A stretch of 64,000 nt of DNA from Chrysomallon squamiferum (taxonomy: Eukaryota > Mollusca > Gastropoda > Neomphalida > Peltospiridae): positions 572,001 through 636,000 of the forward strand of contig CM022673.1 of NCBI GenBank assembly GCA_012295275.1, written 5' to 3'. How positions within the stretch are numbered: position 1 is the first letter of the stretch; every line of letters starts with the position of its first letter. Positions 24,401 through 35,568 of this stretch are shown here, one piece after another. Made by a program: the position numbers and the translations under genes. The notes beneath the pieces are model-generated. The model worked only from the letters and a program-made list of their open reading frames with translations, ran no database searches and was not told the origin of the DNA.

Positions 24401-24961
24401 TATTTTTTTAACATTTTCTTTTCATACAGAAGAAACATTGCCAATTAGTTTGAATGGAAGTGTGTATTAATAAATAACATTAATAATATCAACCTCAAGG
24501 CTAAGAGTAGTGAAAATTTGTTATAGAAATACATCAAAATAAAAATAAACTATGTTAACATGAACAAAATTAGATTTTTAAAGACAAGAACAAAGAAAAA
24601 AAAACATAACAAAACAAAAATACACAAAGATGAAAATAAACGTTTTAAAAAAGTATAATTATATCCAAGTGAAAAATATTAAAATTTAGAAAGATCTCAA
24701 TGATAAGATAACATTAAAAAAAAAAAAAGAAGAAATATATATCCCAAATTCAAGATATCAGTTATAATTTTATGGTTAAATTTAGTAAAAGAGGGATAAA
24801 ACAACATATTTTTTCTTTTTACACAACTGCCAAACAATGCACAGATGAAAAAATATTTTTTGCAAATAACAGAATAAAAGTTTTTATTAAATAATTAAAT
24901 ATGAACATTTAAAACAAAAAACAAAATTTAAAAGATTATTAGATGAATGTATGTTGAAATA

Positions 24962-25182
24962 CAGGGTGGTCCAAAAGATGGTTGACAGTAAATGATAACA
25001 TTTATTTTGAGATCACATTTACAATTATATTTACTCCAAATAATTTAAATAATTTAAATAATTTAAATAATTGTAGTTATAAAATTTATATAATATAGCA
25101 CAAATAAGATAGTTATAATGAACACCATTGTAATAATATAACCCTAACCCATATACAGTCCACCTACTTTTGGACCACCCTG
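24962..25182. mobile_element. mariner/Tc1-type MITE (221 bp)
   Basis: The ends are terminal inverted repeats: 24962-24977 (CAGGGTGGTCCAAAAG) and its exact reverse complement at 25167-25182. TA dinucleotides flank both ends (24960-24961 and 25183-25184), the target duplication expected for IS630/Tc1/mariner transposition. The CAGGGTGGTCC terminus is typical of mariner relatives. At 221 bp with no transposase it is a non-autonomous derivative, mobilised in trans by a full-length element. Inside are a 9-bp A/T tandem repeat and ATAACCCTAACCC near 25137. The intact ends suggest a fairly recent insertion compared with the decayed repeats around it. Confidence 0.9.
25041..25073. repeat. 9-bp tandem repeat inside the MITE
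   Basis: Unit AATTTAAAT repeated about 3.6 times. Confidence 0.9.
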
Positions 25183-25471
25183 TATATAAAGCAATAAATA
25201 CAATCAATAGTTTTTAAATTCAAAAACAAAACAAAAATTGTATTTATATAAAAAAATTTAACTTAAACAGATATGTTGTCCTTGTATCTATAAAAAATAT
25301 AAATTATACTCTAAACTTCTATTTCAAAAGTGTCATTTAAAGAATCATACTCAATTCTATTCACTTGTTATTTTTTTAAAAAGAAATATTTAATTTTTAA
25401 TTTTCTAAATATTCTTCTTTCAAAAACAGTATTACAATATTTGCTTCAAAGATTGATTGTTTAGATGATGA

Positions 25472-25475
25472 TGAC

Positions 25476-25507
<32 letters not shown>

Positions 25508-25530
25508 TAACAATAACAATAATAAAAATA
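25472..25530. repeat. (AAT)n / (AACAAT)n microsatellite
   Basis: About ten AAT units followed by AACAAT units. Confidence 0.95.
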
Positions 25531-25857
25531 ATAATTTCTAGTTAGTCTTTTACAATTTAGTAAAACAAAAATTATTTTATCTCCCTATTTTGGAACTAAA
25601 CAAATTTAATTCAAAAGTTAAAAAGAACTGATTTCAATATAGGAGGCACTTATTTTTCAATAAATAAATAAATAAATAAAGTAAAAATACCAATAAGATA
25701 ATAAAATAATTAAAAAATAAATAATTTTAACTTGAAAATATGAAAAACTTTAATTTCAAGATTGTTCCATTTATTTCATTTTTATTATATATATATATAT
25801 ATGTATAAATACCAATACCAAACTTTATTTTTCATGCAGAGTCATTCTTACTTCATT

Positions 25858-25879
25858 AAAAAAAAAAAAAAAAAAAAAA
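25858..25879. repeat. A-run, 22 bp
   Basis: Homopolymer run. Confidence 0.95.
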
Positions 25880-26056
25880 TTTAAAAAAAATAGAATTTTA
25901 GTTTCCAAACAGAAATTATTACAAAATGTTTACTATTTTTTAAAACCAAAATAATTTTAATAAAAATACACTGTAACAAATATTCATTTCCATAATACAA
26001 TTTCATTTTATTCTTTACTAATCTTTTATTTGGATTTCAAAAAATATAAGATAAAA

Positions 26057-26088
<32 letters not shown>

Positions 26089-26117
26089 AAATTAAAAATT
26101 ATATATATATATATATA
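26057..26117. repeat. (AAAT)n and (AT)n microsatellites
   Basis: About eight AAAT units then (AT)9. Confidence 0.9.
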
Positions 26118-26179
26118 ATATTGCACTGATAGAAAAGTAAGAATTTTCTGATGTGTAAATGATTGCAAAAGTCTTATGG

Positions 26180-26420
26180 CTTTCTGATGTATGCACTCAA
26201 GTATATCACATCATCGGTATAGTCTCCCTGGAGAATGGAGCTTTAAGGACTTTCAAGTACAAAGGAAATTGTACTGTGTGTATCCCATCTTTGAGAGAAA
26301 CTTAAAGATGTTAACTGAAAACAAACTGGTACTTCAGGATAAAGAGACCTTGCTTTGTTTAATCAACCCAACATTTGTGCGCTTTGGTGCTTCCCTTTGT
26401 GATTTCTCCTACTTTTTATC
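26180..26420. other. Strong complexity island, candidate conserved non-coding element
   Basis: About 240 bp of balanced DNA. A 109-codon plus-strand ORF begins in it (26191) but ends in an F/Y/C/H-rich stretch produced by the TTA/CAT repeats at 26460-26520. The first 75 codons are non-repetitive yet match no family I know and start in no good context. Confidence 0.4.
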
Positions 26421-26459
26421 TTTCACTTATTCATTCATCTTAAATAATTTATTATTAGT

Positions 26460-26545
26460 TTTTGCATATGATTACTGTTGTTATCATTGTTGTCATTATT
26501 ATTATTACTGTTACTATTAATCATCATCACCATCATCATTATTAA
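26460..26545. repeat. Interrupted TTA/TGT/CAT trinucleotide cluster
   Basis: Imperfect triplet repeats. Confidence 0.8.
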
Positions 26546-26859
26546 ATAACCTGAAAATTTTAAATTAAAATTAGCAAAACAAAATGCAAACACAAGTTTA
26601 TTCAATTTTCAAAATTCATCAAAAAACTGAAAACCTTATATCTTAATTATAAATTAGGTATTGTGTCTTTTTTTTTATTTTTTAACTTTATTTTTTTATC
26701 TTTACTCTCACTACCACTTCCCTATATTTCAGAACCCACCACCTAAAATAATAAATGTGCTGGCCCTGATTTTGTAACAAAATGATATGTTTTCTTTCTG
26801 TGACAAGTCAAATCTAGTCAACTTAATCCCTGCATGAAAAATTTATTTTTTGTTGTTGT

Positions 26860-27085
26860 TTTTTTCAGCTTCGGGAGTTGCTATTTGGATTTCAATGCAT
26901 CTGTGTAAGTCATTAGACCATCTGTTGTTGATGATGAATTGTGCAGCCATAATGGTGTGTCTGTAAACCTGTTTAGAACATCTCAAAGACTTGTTCGCTT
27001 TTTTATCCTGTTTGTTTTATTCTTTGATTGTTGCAAAGTTCTTGTTTATTGCTGACTACGATGTCTCTATCATGTTTTGTAATAT
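26860..27085. other. Strong complexity island, candidate conserved non-coding element
   Basis: About 225 bp of repeat-free balanced DNA between T-runs, no ORF. The core GAATTGTGCAGCCATAATGG (26937-26956) and the TTTGATTGTTGCAAAG block (27023) are enhancer-like in texture. Confidence 0.45.
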
Positions 27086-27094
27086 CAAAATAGA

Positions 27095-27114
27095 TTTTTT
27101 TTTTTTTTTTTTTT
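27095..27114. repeat. T-run, 20 bp
   Basis: Homopolymer run. Confidence 0.95.
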
Positions 27115-27365
27115 GCCCCTCTCTACTTTCGATGTTGAGTTTTCTCAGCATTTAGAATAAGTTGTGTGTCAGTAAATATATGAGGTTTTAGAAATAAAAC
27201 AGAAATAACAGAAAATTGGAAAACAAAAAGATATCATCTGACTTTGTGGTAATGATATTGTATTGTCTTGCTTAAGACCTTGCTATTTTTTCTTCTTCAT
27301 TTGTATTTTTATACTGAGTCAAAAATAAGGAGCATTATTTATATAATAAATACACATATATATAT

Positions 27366-27366
<1 letters not shown>

Positions 27367-27450
<84 letters not shown>
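27367..27450. repeat. (CA)42 microsatellite
   Basis: Uninterrupted 84-bp CA run. It encodes the Thr-His repeat in a spurious 106-codon plus-strand ORF. Confidence 0.97.
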
Positions 27451-27451
<1 letters not shown>

Positions 27452-27799
27452 TTTCCAAAGGATATAATTGTATTTTACCATTTAAAAACAAAACTTTTAT
27501 ACTTAAAATAGAACAAAGTCAATCTCTGCAGCATATATGTTGTTGTTGTGGGTTTTTTTTAAAAATGAACACAAATAATACATTTTAACTATAAATATTG
27601 ACAAGAGTTATAATATCAGTATAATAGGAATCCAATTTAAAATATACAACAAATTCTGATACAAAACTAAATGAAATCATATTTAAAGGGGTTGTGATCA
27701 GTTATGAATAATATTTTCAAAAGTACAATGAATTTTAAGGTTTAGAAAAAGAAAACAAAAGAAAACAACATTAATAAATCAGTATTTAAAGGAGTTACA

Positions 27800-28225
27800 T
27801 CCAGGCTGATAGGAATCCATTACTTTAGTTTTTCCTAAGTCATTTACCCATTTACCCTACAATTTAAACAACAAGATATTCACAGAAAAAGAATCTTAAA
27901 ATGAGTAACAAAAACATTTGACATTTGAATATTTCCTCTAAGAGAATTTGCTCTATTTGGTGCTAATAGTTGGCTGCCAACAATAGTATTTGCCAGTATA
28001 TTCTGAAAGCAATTAGTCACAAATTGTTTCAGTTCAGAACTGTGGGACGGTGATACAAACCTTGGCCAAACACAGACAGGGTGAGACATTAAGTGCCTTT
28101 TGTTGGAGGCTGTTTGCATTGTTTCTTATACGTTGGTGATGTTTGCATTGTTTCTTGAGCATTGGTGATGGCAGCGGGCACCTGTATGACCCGATGCCGA
28201 GTGTGTACATGTGGACTTTCAAAAA
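27800..28225. other. Complexity island with an internal duplication
   Basis: Balanced DNA; minus-strand ORFs of 79 and 62 codons overlap in two frames around the duplication, which argues against coding. No recognised function. Confidence 0.35.
28111..28168. repeat. 29-bp tandem duplication
   Basis: Two adjacent 29-bp copies starting TGTTTGCATTGTTTCTT (28111 and 28140), differing at four positions. Confidence 0.9.
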
Positions 28226-28229
28226 TTTA

Positions 28230-28435
28230 GTGGTTTACTCATGACAATTGCTCCAGGATTACTTGAAAAATTTCGACACTCTCTTTGCAAGCAGATAGCA
28301 ACCTCTGACCCTAAATCTGCCACACTCTTCAGCTTAGCACAGACTTGACATGCCAGGTGATGAGTAGTAAGCTGGGATTTGAACTCTCATGAGCTGTTTC
28401 ATAGATAATTCCCCATTTTACTTACGTGTTGCACA
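28230..28435 (-). mobile_element. Decayed tRNA-derived SINE relic
   Basis: The minus strand reads AGTTCAAATCC at 28385-28375, a near-perfect RNA polymerase III B box (GGTTCRANNCC). About 30 nt upstream on that strand (28422-28411) is TAAGTAAAATGG, a weakened A box. The spacing fits a tRNA-like head. The body to the left is balanced, non-repetitive and unassigned. No flanking duplication is found, so the copy is old. Confidence 0.4.
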
Positions 28436-28555
28436 TTGTTGTCACCACCACCTAAGATCAATTCTTCTGTGGTGTTTAACCCACCCATACAAATAGAACA
28501 TCTTGGTACACTTAAGATTGTTAGATTACAGCACTTGATGCTTTTTCAAGTACAA

Positions 28556-29106
28556 ATAATGATTTGCCTTGGTAATAGGATAATGGGATTTGGATTTTCT
28601 TATAGCATGGAGGATATGGTTATTGAAATAGGATAATGGTATTTAGGTTTTGTTATAGCTTACAGGAAACAGGATAATTGAAATTTGGTTTAGTTAGAAC
28701 ATAGAGGATTTGGTTAAAAAATATGATAATGAGATATGGGTTTAATTAGAGAGTAATATAACAGAATAATAGAATTTGAATTTAGAACATAGAAAATATG
28801 GTTACTGAATAGATTAATGGGTTTCTGGTTTAATTAGATAAACAGAATAACATAATTTGGATTTACTTACATCATAGTAGGGGTATGAATACACAAACAG
28901 AATAATAAAATTTGGGTTTATTTAGAGCACAGAGGGTATAGTCATGGAAACATGTTAGTTTGCCTTGGTAACATGTTAAGGGGATTTTAATTTAGTTAGA
29001 CAACAGAGTTGGCTAATGAAATAAGATAATGGGTCTTGTTTAGTTTAGAGGGCATGCTTATGGATGGCAGGATTCAGTTTAGTTACAACATAGAGGATAT
29101 AGTTAC
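28556..29106. repeat. Decayed minisatellite, about 50-bp unit, roughly 11 copies
   Basis: A recurring order of words, (A)GGATAATGGGATTT, GGTTTAGTTAGA, ACATAGAGGATATGGTTA, is seen with anchors near 28578, 28631, 28671, 28723, 28763, 28813, 28843, 28899, 28970, 29024 and 29070. Copies differ by many substitutions and small indels. TGCCTTGGTAA occurs at both 28566 and 28961, suggesting a longer duplicated block as well. Confidence 0.85.
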
Positions 29107-29109
29107 ATC

Positions 29110-29420
29110 TGCAGTATCTTTAGTATTACTTATTCCTGTATGACTAATCTGGATTATTCAGGAGCTAAGTCATTATCTTATGACCAACAGGTTTAGTCCT
29201 ACAGCAGATATCTACTAGAAGCAAGTAGTGAAACTTTGTGACCTCTATATTCTCTGCTATTTTAAATTAATCTGTGGCATTAGCATAATACTATCATTAA
29301 CAGATAACCCATTCTCCTTGTTTGTATGCCCATAACGAGTAAGCTCGAACCCTCAGTGGTTGTCAATATATTTCAAACATCTAATTGATTATTAAGGTCA
29401 GTAAAATTATGGATGTGTTC
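29110..29420. other. Moderate-complexity segment
   Basis: Balanced DNA after the minisatellite; no ORF or motif I can interpret. Confidence 0.25.
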
Positions 29421-29749
29421 TAGTAATAGAAAATTAAATTAAAACATTTTTTAAGCTGATGATTAGAAATAACAAAAATATTTCAAAAACAAACCAGAAT
29501 CATTATGAGTTTTATCAATTGCATCTTCTGATTTTTATAGATATAATTAATTTAAATTTTAATTAAAAATGACGATTAATCAGTGTTTTTTTTTTATATA
29601 TCTTTTATTTTTCTTCTTCTTCTTTAACAAATAAATTTTTAATTTGAATTTATTTATTTCCTTTTAAATAAAATAGACTGATAAACAACAACATGTTCTT
29701 TGTCACAGATTTCAACCCGAAAATAAAAAATAAAAAAGTATTTTTCTTT

Positions 29750-30265
29750 CTGAATCACTTCATGCAACAATTGGTCAATAACTTGCTTTCAGTCTGGTAG
29801 AGATAATGTTGCTGACAATCTAAATCATGATTACACCTAACTTTTGCTTGAGAACCAAAATTAAAAAGGAAAGTGGGTGACTGTGAAATGCATACTTCCT
29901 TGGCAGACATTGCCTGGCCTAATGATAATTGTCCAGAGGACAGTTCTTGTAAGACAGTTTTGCCCAAACCAATGACCCTCCTAAGCGAAGCTTATTATTT
30001 TTGAAATTCATATGCGTCTAATTTGCTGAAAAGAAAAATGTTCAAACGGCTTTTAGCTCCAACTTCCTGTGCTGAGGAGTTTCCTGGTTGTCTTAAATGG
30101 AAGTAATCGTGATCTTTATGAATCTCAATGCAACTTAACAATCAGGTTTTCTAAGCAAGATGGAAAATGCTTGAGTAAAATTAGCTCCAATTGCTTTGAC
30201 CTGAAGAACGATTTCACAAGCACTCACTTTTGATTGAAAGTTGGTAAAGATGTAATAATAAGCAG
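29750..30265. other. Strong complexity island, candidate conserved non-coding element
   Basis: More than 500 bp of repeat-free, balanced DNA, one of the longest in the window. It has homeodomain-like AATTAG words, TAAGCGAAGCTTA (29982-29994) and a run of short motifs such as GTAATCGTGATC. A 70-codon minus-strand ORF (29755-29967) has no domain. I favour a regulatory element. Confidence 0.5.
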
Positions 30266-30379
30266 AGTTGTTCCTAACGAAGAGGCACTGTTCATTAATG
30301 TTAAAACAAGAAACTCGTTTAATAAGGACTTTATTTCATATGACACATTTCTGTCTGCTTGAAGTCTTAAATTATTTCA

Positions 30380-30900
30380 GATTTTTTTTTTTTCTTTTTT
30401 TAAATTCTCAAATAAAAATATTATTTAAACGAAGAAAAATGAAAGAAACAAAAAGAAGAAACAGAAAGAATGGAAAAAATATAAAGGCTCTGCTGTTTAC
30501 TTAAAAAAAAAAAAAGAAAGATATTTTATTGTGATAAACAGCAGAAAGTGAAATAAAAGATTTTGTGTAGAAAAAAAAGTTGTCTATGAAATGGATCAAG
30601 AAAGAAAAAAAAAAAGAAAAATCATAATAAGAAAAAAATAAAAACAACTGGAAATTATCATTTTAAAAACAATTATTTTTCAGATCCCTTGTAGATTTTT
30701 GTATTATTAATTTAGTTGAAAATTCAAAGCAGGAACAAAACTAGGAAGAACGAGCAAGTTAAAAAATTCAAAAAGAAAGAAAGAAAAGAAAGTAACAAAA
30801 ATAAATAAATAATGAAATAAAAGATTGAAAAAGGAAGAATAAAAGAAAATGGAAAATAACAAAAATAAAAAAAAAAAAAAAAAAAAAAACTCAATTTAAA
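30380..30900. repeat. Purine-rich tract with an A23 run
   Basis: GAAA/AAAG-rich plus strand, with a pure A run at 30867-30889. K/R/N-rich or F/S-rich ORFs here are artefacts. Confidence 0.8.
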
Positions 30901-31055
30901 AAGAGAAGAAAATAGCAGATAAACTAAATAGAGTTTTTAAAATCCTGAAACTAGGATCATTACAAAAGGAATACAAAATCAGCATTTTGTCAAGTGTTGT
31001 AATATAAACTGATGACTAAACCATTTGACTGATAACTATAACACAAAAAAGATGC

Positions 31056-31157
31056 AAAAGATTATATTCAGTCTCACAAATCTAGATATAAAAGATTATA
31101 TATAATTTCACAAATACAGATATAAAAGATTATATTACTTTCACAAATCTTGAAGAG
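31056..31157. repeat. 34-bp tandem repeat, 3 copies
   Basis: Units start AAAAGATTATAT at 31056, 31090 and 31124, with conserved TTTCACAAATC/ACAGATAT ends. The 34-bp period is exact. Confidence 0.92.
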
Positions 31158-31204
31158 AAAACTACATGAACAATAAAAGAACACAAAGAATATAGTAACA
31201 AAGT

Positions 31205-31700
31205 AATCTAGCTTATCTCAACCATTAGTCAGATGACGGCCATAAGGGAGGTAAGTTATGACAGACAAGGAGACCTGCAGACATCAAGAAGCAATGACTG
31301 AAGAGGTGATAAGGTCATTATATGTCTAAACATCCCTGCTCCCGACTGCCACTGTTATACTTACACAATGAATTACAATGTAACACAATGATGTATAACA
31401 TGGAGATCAAAGGGGAAGAGCGTAAAAGTGCTGGATTCCTTTTAACTCTATGGGCCATATCTTTGGGAGGAAAACAAAGCCCTTTTCAGAGGCAAGTACA
31501 ATGCTTTTATGGCTGTTCCATAAACAAACTTTATATGTTAAGCTATCAGGATAGATAAACCATGCCTTGTCTTCCTATCTGCTTCAGAATGGCCCTGTTG
31601 ATTTGGGGAAGTTTGTTGCCAGTCTGCAAGAACCATTATAGGCCGGAACAACAGTGGGTGACATATGGGCATATAATAATTTCTACAAACTCTTGCTGCC
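31205..31700. other. Strong complexity island, candidate conserved non-coding element
   Basis: About 500 bp of balanced, repeat-free DNA, with GC-richer parts (GATGACGGCCATAAGGGAGG near 31233; CATCCCTGCTCCCGACTGCC near 31330; ATAGGCCGGAACAACAG near 31637). A plus-strand 78-codon ORF (31322-31558) has no known domain or splice context. Best read as a regulatory block, but a small exon cannot be excluded. Confidence 0.5.
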
Positions 31701-32853
31701 AAAATAAAAATTCCCAATCAAACAATGTTTGAGTGAGAAATGATTACTGCAGCATGAGATTTGGAAAACAAAAATAAAATACAATAAAGTAAAAAAAGAA
31801 AGAAAGAAAAAGAAAAGGCAGTTTCTTATAATGAAGATGTAGTCAGGTATTTCATGTTTGTTATTTAGTGTATGAGACATACTAATAGGTTAGAGACAGA
31901 GACAAAAACAAAAACAGAGAAAAAAAAGAAGACAGCCAGGCAGAGAAAGAGATAGCATGAGAGAAACAGACATAAAGTTACACAGAGACAGACAGACTTA
32001 TTTAAAGTTCCCATACAAATATGTAGTTTCTTAAAGTTTTTTTCTATCTGATATTAATATCAATTTTCAATTAACATTATTTTCAAACTAAGCATTTACA
32101 AAGATATCTTAAAACTAAAAAATGTAAAAAAAAAAAATATTAAAAAGGAAAAGTAAGAAAAAATAAATTTCAAACATATTAATGCAGGTGTCGTCTGTAA
32201 TCCATAATCTATTGTAAGGTTACTGATTTCAAGCAACATTAACTATGTATTATAAAGCAAAATATTTATTCACTTTTGATGGATTCACTACAGGGGGGTC
32301 ACAAAATAGCTATAAGATTTTAATTCCCCATTTGGGCTTTTCAGGTTGTAACTTTGAAAAGTATTTTAAATCTGTCATGCTGCACATTTCTTTCATTCAT
32401 TTATACAATTCTGAAGATTAAAAACAGTTAATATCTATTTTGTATGCCTGACAAAATATTTTGCATATTTATTTTATCTTTTGCTTGAAAGCTGTGTTTT
32501 AAATGAAAGTGACAGGAAATTTTTATATAATCAAATTCTTATTCTTATTTTCAAAAGTGTCTTCATTACTGAATGTCCATAATGATGAATTAATTTATTT
32601 CAAAGTTAAATATAATAAGAAAATATCTGTGCAGAAAATCTAATTCATAAAGATTTTTTTCCTTATTAAGTTAAACTTATTCATATATGTGTACATAAAT
32701 GTTTGTCACTTTTTGTGATTTTTATTATAACTATTTTGTTATATAATGAAAAATACTCAACCTGAAAAAGGATTTGTATGATACTGGATTAAAATGTTAA
32801 ATTTGTTTTGGGTGGGGCTTTTTTCTGGAACCCACAGCTTCAAATTAACCATC

Positions 32854-32881
32854 AATTATTTCAATCAAATTATTTCAATCA
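32854..32881. repeat. 14-bp perfect tandem duplication
   Basis: AATTATTTCAATCA twice. Confidence 0.9.
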
Positions 32882-32959
32882 TAGTAACAAATCCCACAAT
32901 CGTTGACACAAAACTTTATTTAAAGAAAAAGGTAATAATAATAATTCAACTTGACCAAC

Positions 32960-33470
32960 AGTATTGGATCCCATGATCTCTGACACAAAGGTAAAGAAAT
33001 ATATATATTACAAAGACGTTTTTGTTTCTAACCTACTGGATAGATATTTGGCTGCTATGCTGGGAATGTTTTGTTGGGACAATATGGTGTTGAATGGGCA
33101 GATCTTCACCACAGAGATGATTACAGCCACACTAAAATATGATGGATTCCACAAAACTGGCATCAATGTTATCAGAACGGCAGCAGGGAGTGGGTCTTTC
33201 ATCTTCACAAAACATTATCAAGTTGAAAAAGATGATGCTAAGCAATGCACGTGGGGACGTAGATTACACTTGAGGAGTTGCTTATTGAAGTCAACTTCAT
33301 GCGAACATTTGATGGGAATCTAAGGCCCATTAACTCAGCCAGTTTTGCCAGATACAGATTAAGCTACTTAGTGAAAACAGGTACAATGATGGGAACAATC
33401 AGCCTCTGAGAACAACAAACTGTATAATGAGCCAGTACTGGTCATAAATGTTATAAATAAGAACATCTAA
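32960..33470. other. Strong complexity island with a 119-codon open frame
   Basis: About 500 bp of balanced DNA. The plus strand is open from 32964 to 33323 (119 codons) with mixed residues and no low-complexity part, the best-looking non-repetitive ORF in the window. I recognise no domain, there is no clear acceptor or polyadenylation context, and the minus strand is also open for 66 codons. A CACGTG E-box lies at 33248-33253. It could be a conserved element, a decayed retroelement fragment or an orphan ORF. Confidence 0.35.
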
Positions 33471-34221
33471 GTAAAATGATTAGACACAGACATTGCTATT
33501 ATTACTGTAAATTAACTCCATTTTTATTTCATATGTAGATATGAATTAAAAAAACACACACACACAAACACCCTCCCCCCCCAAAAAAACATCTTCAATT
33601 CAAAATGATTTAAAATAATTCAATGAGTTTAATCTTTATTTCTATCACTTTGTATCATTTCCTGTTGTTTTCTCTATATTCCTCTCATATCCAAGTATTA
33701 CCAATATACATTATATGTATCAACTTAAAATAATTTGTATATTTAGTAATAATAATAAGAAAATAAAAATTGTATTTATAAAATGTTGGGAGAAGCTCTG
33801 ATGCAGATCTAAGCATACTGGCTTATTCCAATATTCATGTGTAATAACGATATATAAAATGTTTAAACTAAAACCAAAAAACAGACAACAATCAACACCC
33901 CCCCCCCAAAAAAAAATGACAAAAAACCTGAAACAAACAAGAAAATATATATAATAATCAAAAGAATAATATAATAAATATTATGTGTCAAAATGTCTAC
34001 ATTTAACATATAAAACTAAACAGCTACATCTTCTGAAGTTAATTTTTCCTATCTTCCCTCCCCCAAAAGCCTGATATAAAATGCAGATATTAATATTTCT
34101 ACTGCAAGATGTTAAATGAACAGATATATCAGATGAACAATTCATCTGAATTGTAAAATTACATTAACAGAGTATTTCTTATAATTTTCAAGTCAAAATT
34201 AACACAGTACCCAGATATATA

Positions 34222-34263
34222 TCCCTCCCCTCCCTCCCTCCCTCCCTCCCTCCCTCCCTCCCT

Positions 34264-34295
<32 letters not shown>
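34222..34295. repeat. (CCCT)n followed by (CT)n
   Basis: About 12 CCCT units, then (CT)12: a compound pyrimidine tract that can form triplex DNA. Confidence 0.95.
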
Positions 34296-34530
34296 TGCAC
34301 TCTTTTCAACAGGTTTCATCTTACTTAATATAATTCATCTATTTTCTTTTTTCCCAAATATATAATTCATTGACAGGTGTTACATTTCTGAACAGATTTT
34401 TGAAACATCATTTTAATAATTAAATTTTTATATATACTGCATTTCTTTGAAAACAACCTGGGTAAATAAATTATTCAGAAATGGAAATTATACATTAATA
34501 CTGATCAATTTACTGAAGTTGAAAATGTGC

Positions 34531-34563
<33 letters not shown>
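34531..34563. repeat. (AAT)n microsatellite
   Basis: About 11 units. Confidence 0.95.
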
Positions 34564-34567
<4 letters not shown>

Positions 34568-34854
34568 CATTTTAAAAACAATATCATTTTCCAAGATCAA
34601 AAAATTAATTTTATTTTTTTAAATTCTTTTTTACAAAAAATGTTTTTAAACTCTTTCCTCAGAGAAACCTAGTCATGGATATGCATGAAGGAGGTAACAG
34701 GGAGAATAAATGAGAGACAGAGACAAATACACAAACACATACTGAAAAAGTGAATGACTAAGCATATATAAACAAACCATTAAATATCAAAATGTGTGAA
34801 AAATAGAATGAAAGAAAGTAATAGTTAAGAGTCAAAATAATAAATAAAGATATA

Positions 34855-34905
34855 ATAATGATAATAATAATAAGAAGAAGAAGAAGATGAAGAAGAAGAT
34901 GAAGA
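34855..34905. repeat. Interrupted AAT / AAG / GAT triplet repeat
   Basis: Imperfect triplets; explains an I/L-rich minus-strand ORF. Confidence 0.85.
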
Positions 34906-35224
34906 CTATACACAAATATGAAAACAACATTAATTAAAATAATAAAAGGAATAAAGGTTACAAACCTTCTGAAGATCAACATCCATATTTCAGCAATCAG
35001 TGTATCAGTACTGCAGAGAATTTCCAATATTTTACACTAATTTTCATTAATTTATTTGTATTTATATTTTGAACATTAGTCTTCCAAATTGCAATAAATA
35101 AATAAATAAATAAATAACAACAACAACCTAAAGACCAAAAATCCACAAAAGAATAATAATTATTAAAAAAAACAACCCAGAAGAGATAATTTAACTGAAA
35201 TTACACTGAAGTTACAAAGTGTTA

Positions 35225-35475
35225 ATTTTCCTGTCCTAAGCTGTATGAGTTAAGCTCATCATCAAGTGTGCAGTGGTTTTAATGTTACGACAACAGCTGG
35301 TGTGGTCTTACAAGAGGTCAAAGATGTGAAGACATACCCGTTATACAAACAAGCTGATACTACCTCACAGGTATGCCAAACAATGACATATAAACTAAGC
35401 ACTTTTCACTGTCTCAGAACCTATCTTCATGGACAAGCTGATTGGGGATGGACTGTTATCCTGTTCAACCAGTTT
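35225..35475. other. Complexity island
   Basis: About 250 bp of balanced DNA. On the plus strand an acceptor-like TTTTCCTGTCCTAAG ends at 35240 and a donor-like CACAG|GTATGC starts at 35370. The frame is open from 35254 to the donor but a stop lies just inside the acceptor. So it is at best a 5' exon; I treat it as non-coding. Confidence 0.3.
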
Positions 35476-35568
35476 TTATTTTTTTATTTTTTTTTTAACT
35501 TTCTTTCATATATTTTTTCTTCTAGTCAAACCTCTAAATTCAAGTTAGGATTGTTTGTTGTCATAAAA

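Noticed and set aside
25137-25150. Telomere-like AACCCTAACCC
   Set aside because: Only about two units inside the MITE; no array.
26191-26520. 109-codon plus-strand ORF
   Set aside because: C-terminal third is a triplet-repeat product; no splice or start context and no known domain. Kept as a non-coding island.
27268-27588. 106-codon ORF with a long Thr-His repeat
   Set aside because: Translation of the (CA)42 microsatellite.
28556-29106. CRISPR-like spacing of repeats
   Set aside because: Units are diverged and contiguous with no unique spacers; eukaryotic minisatellite.
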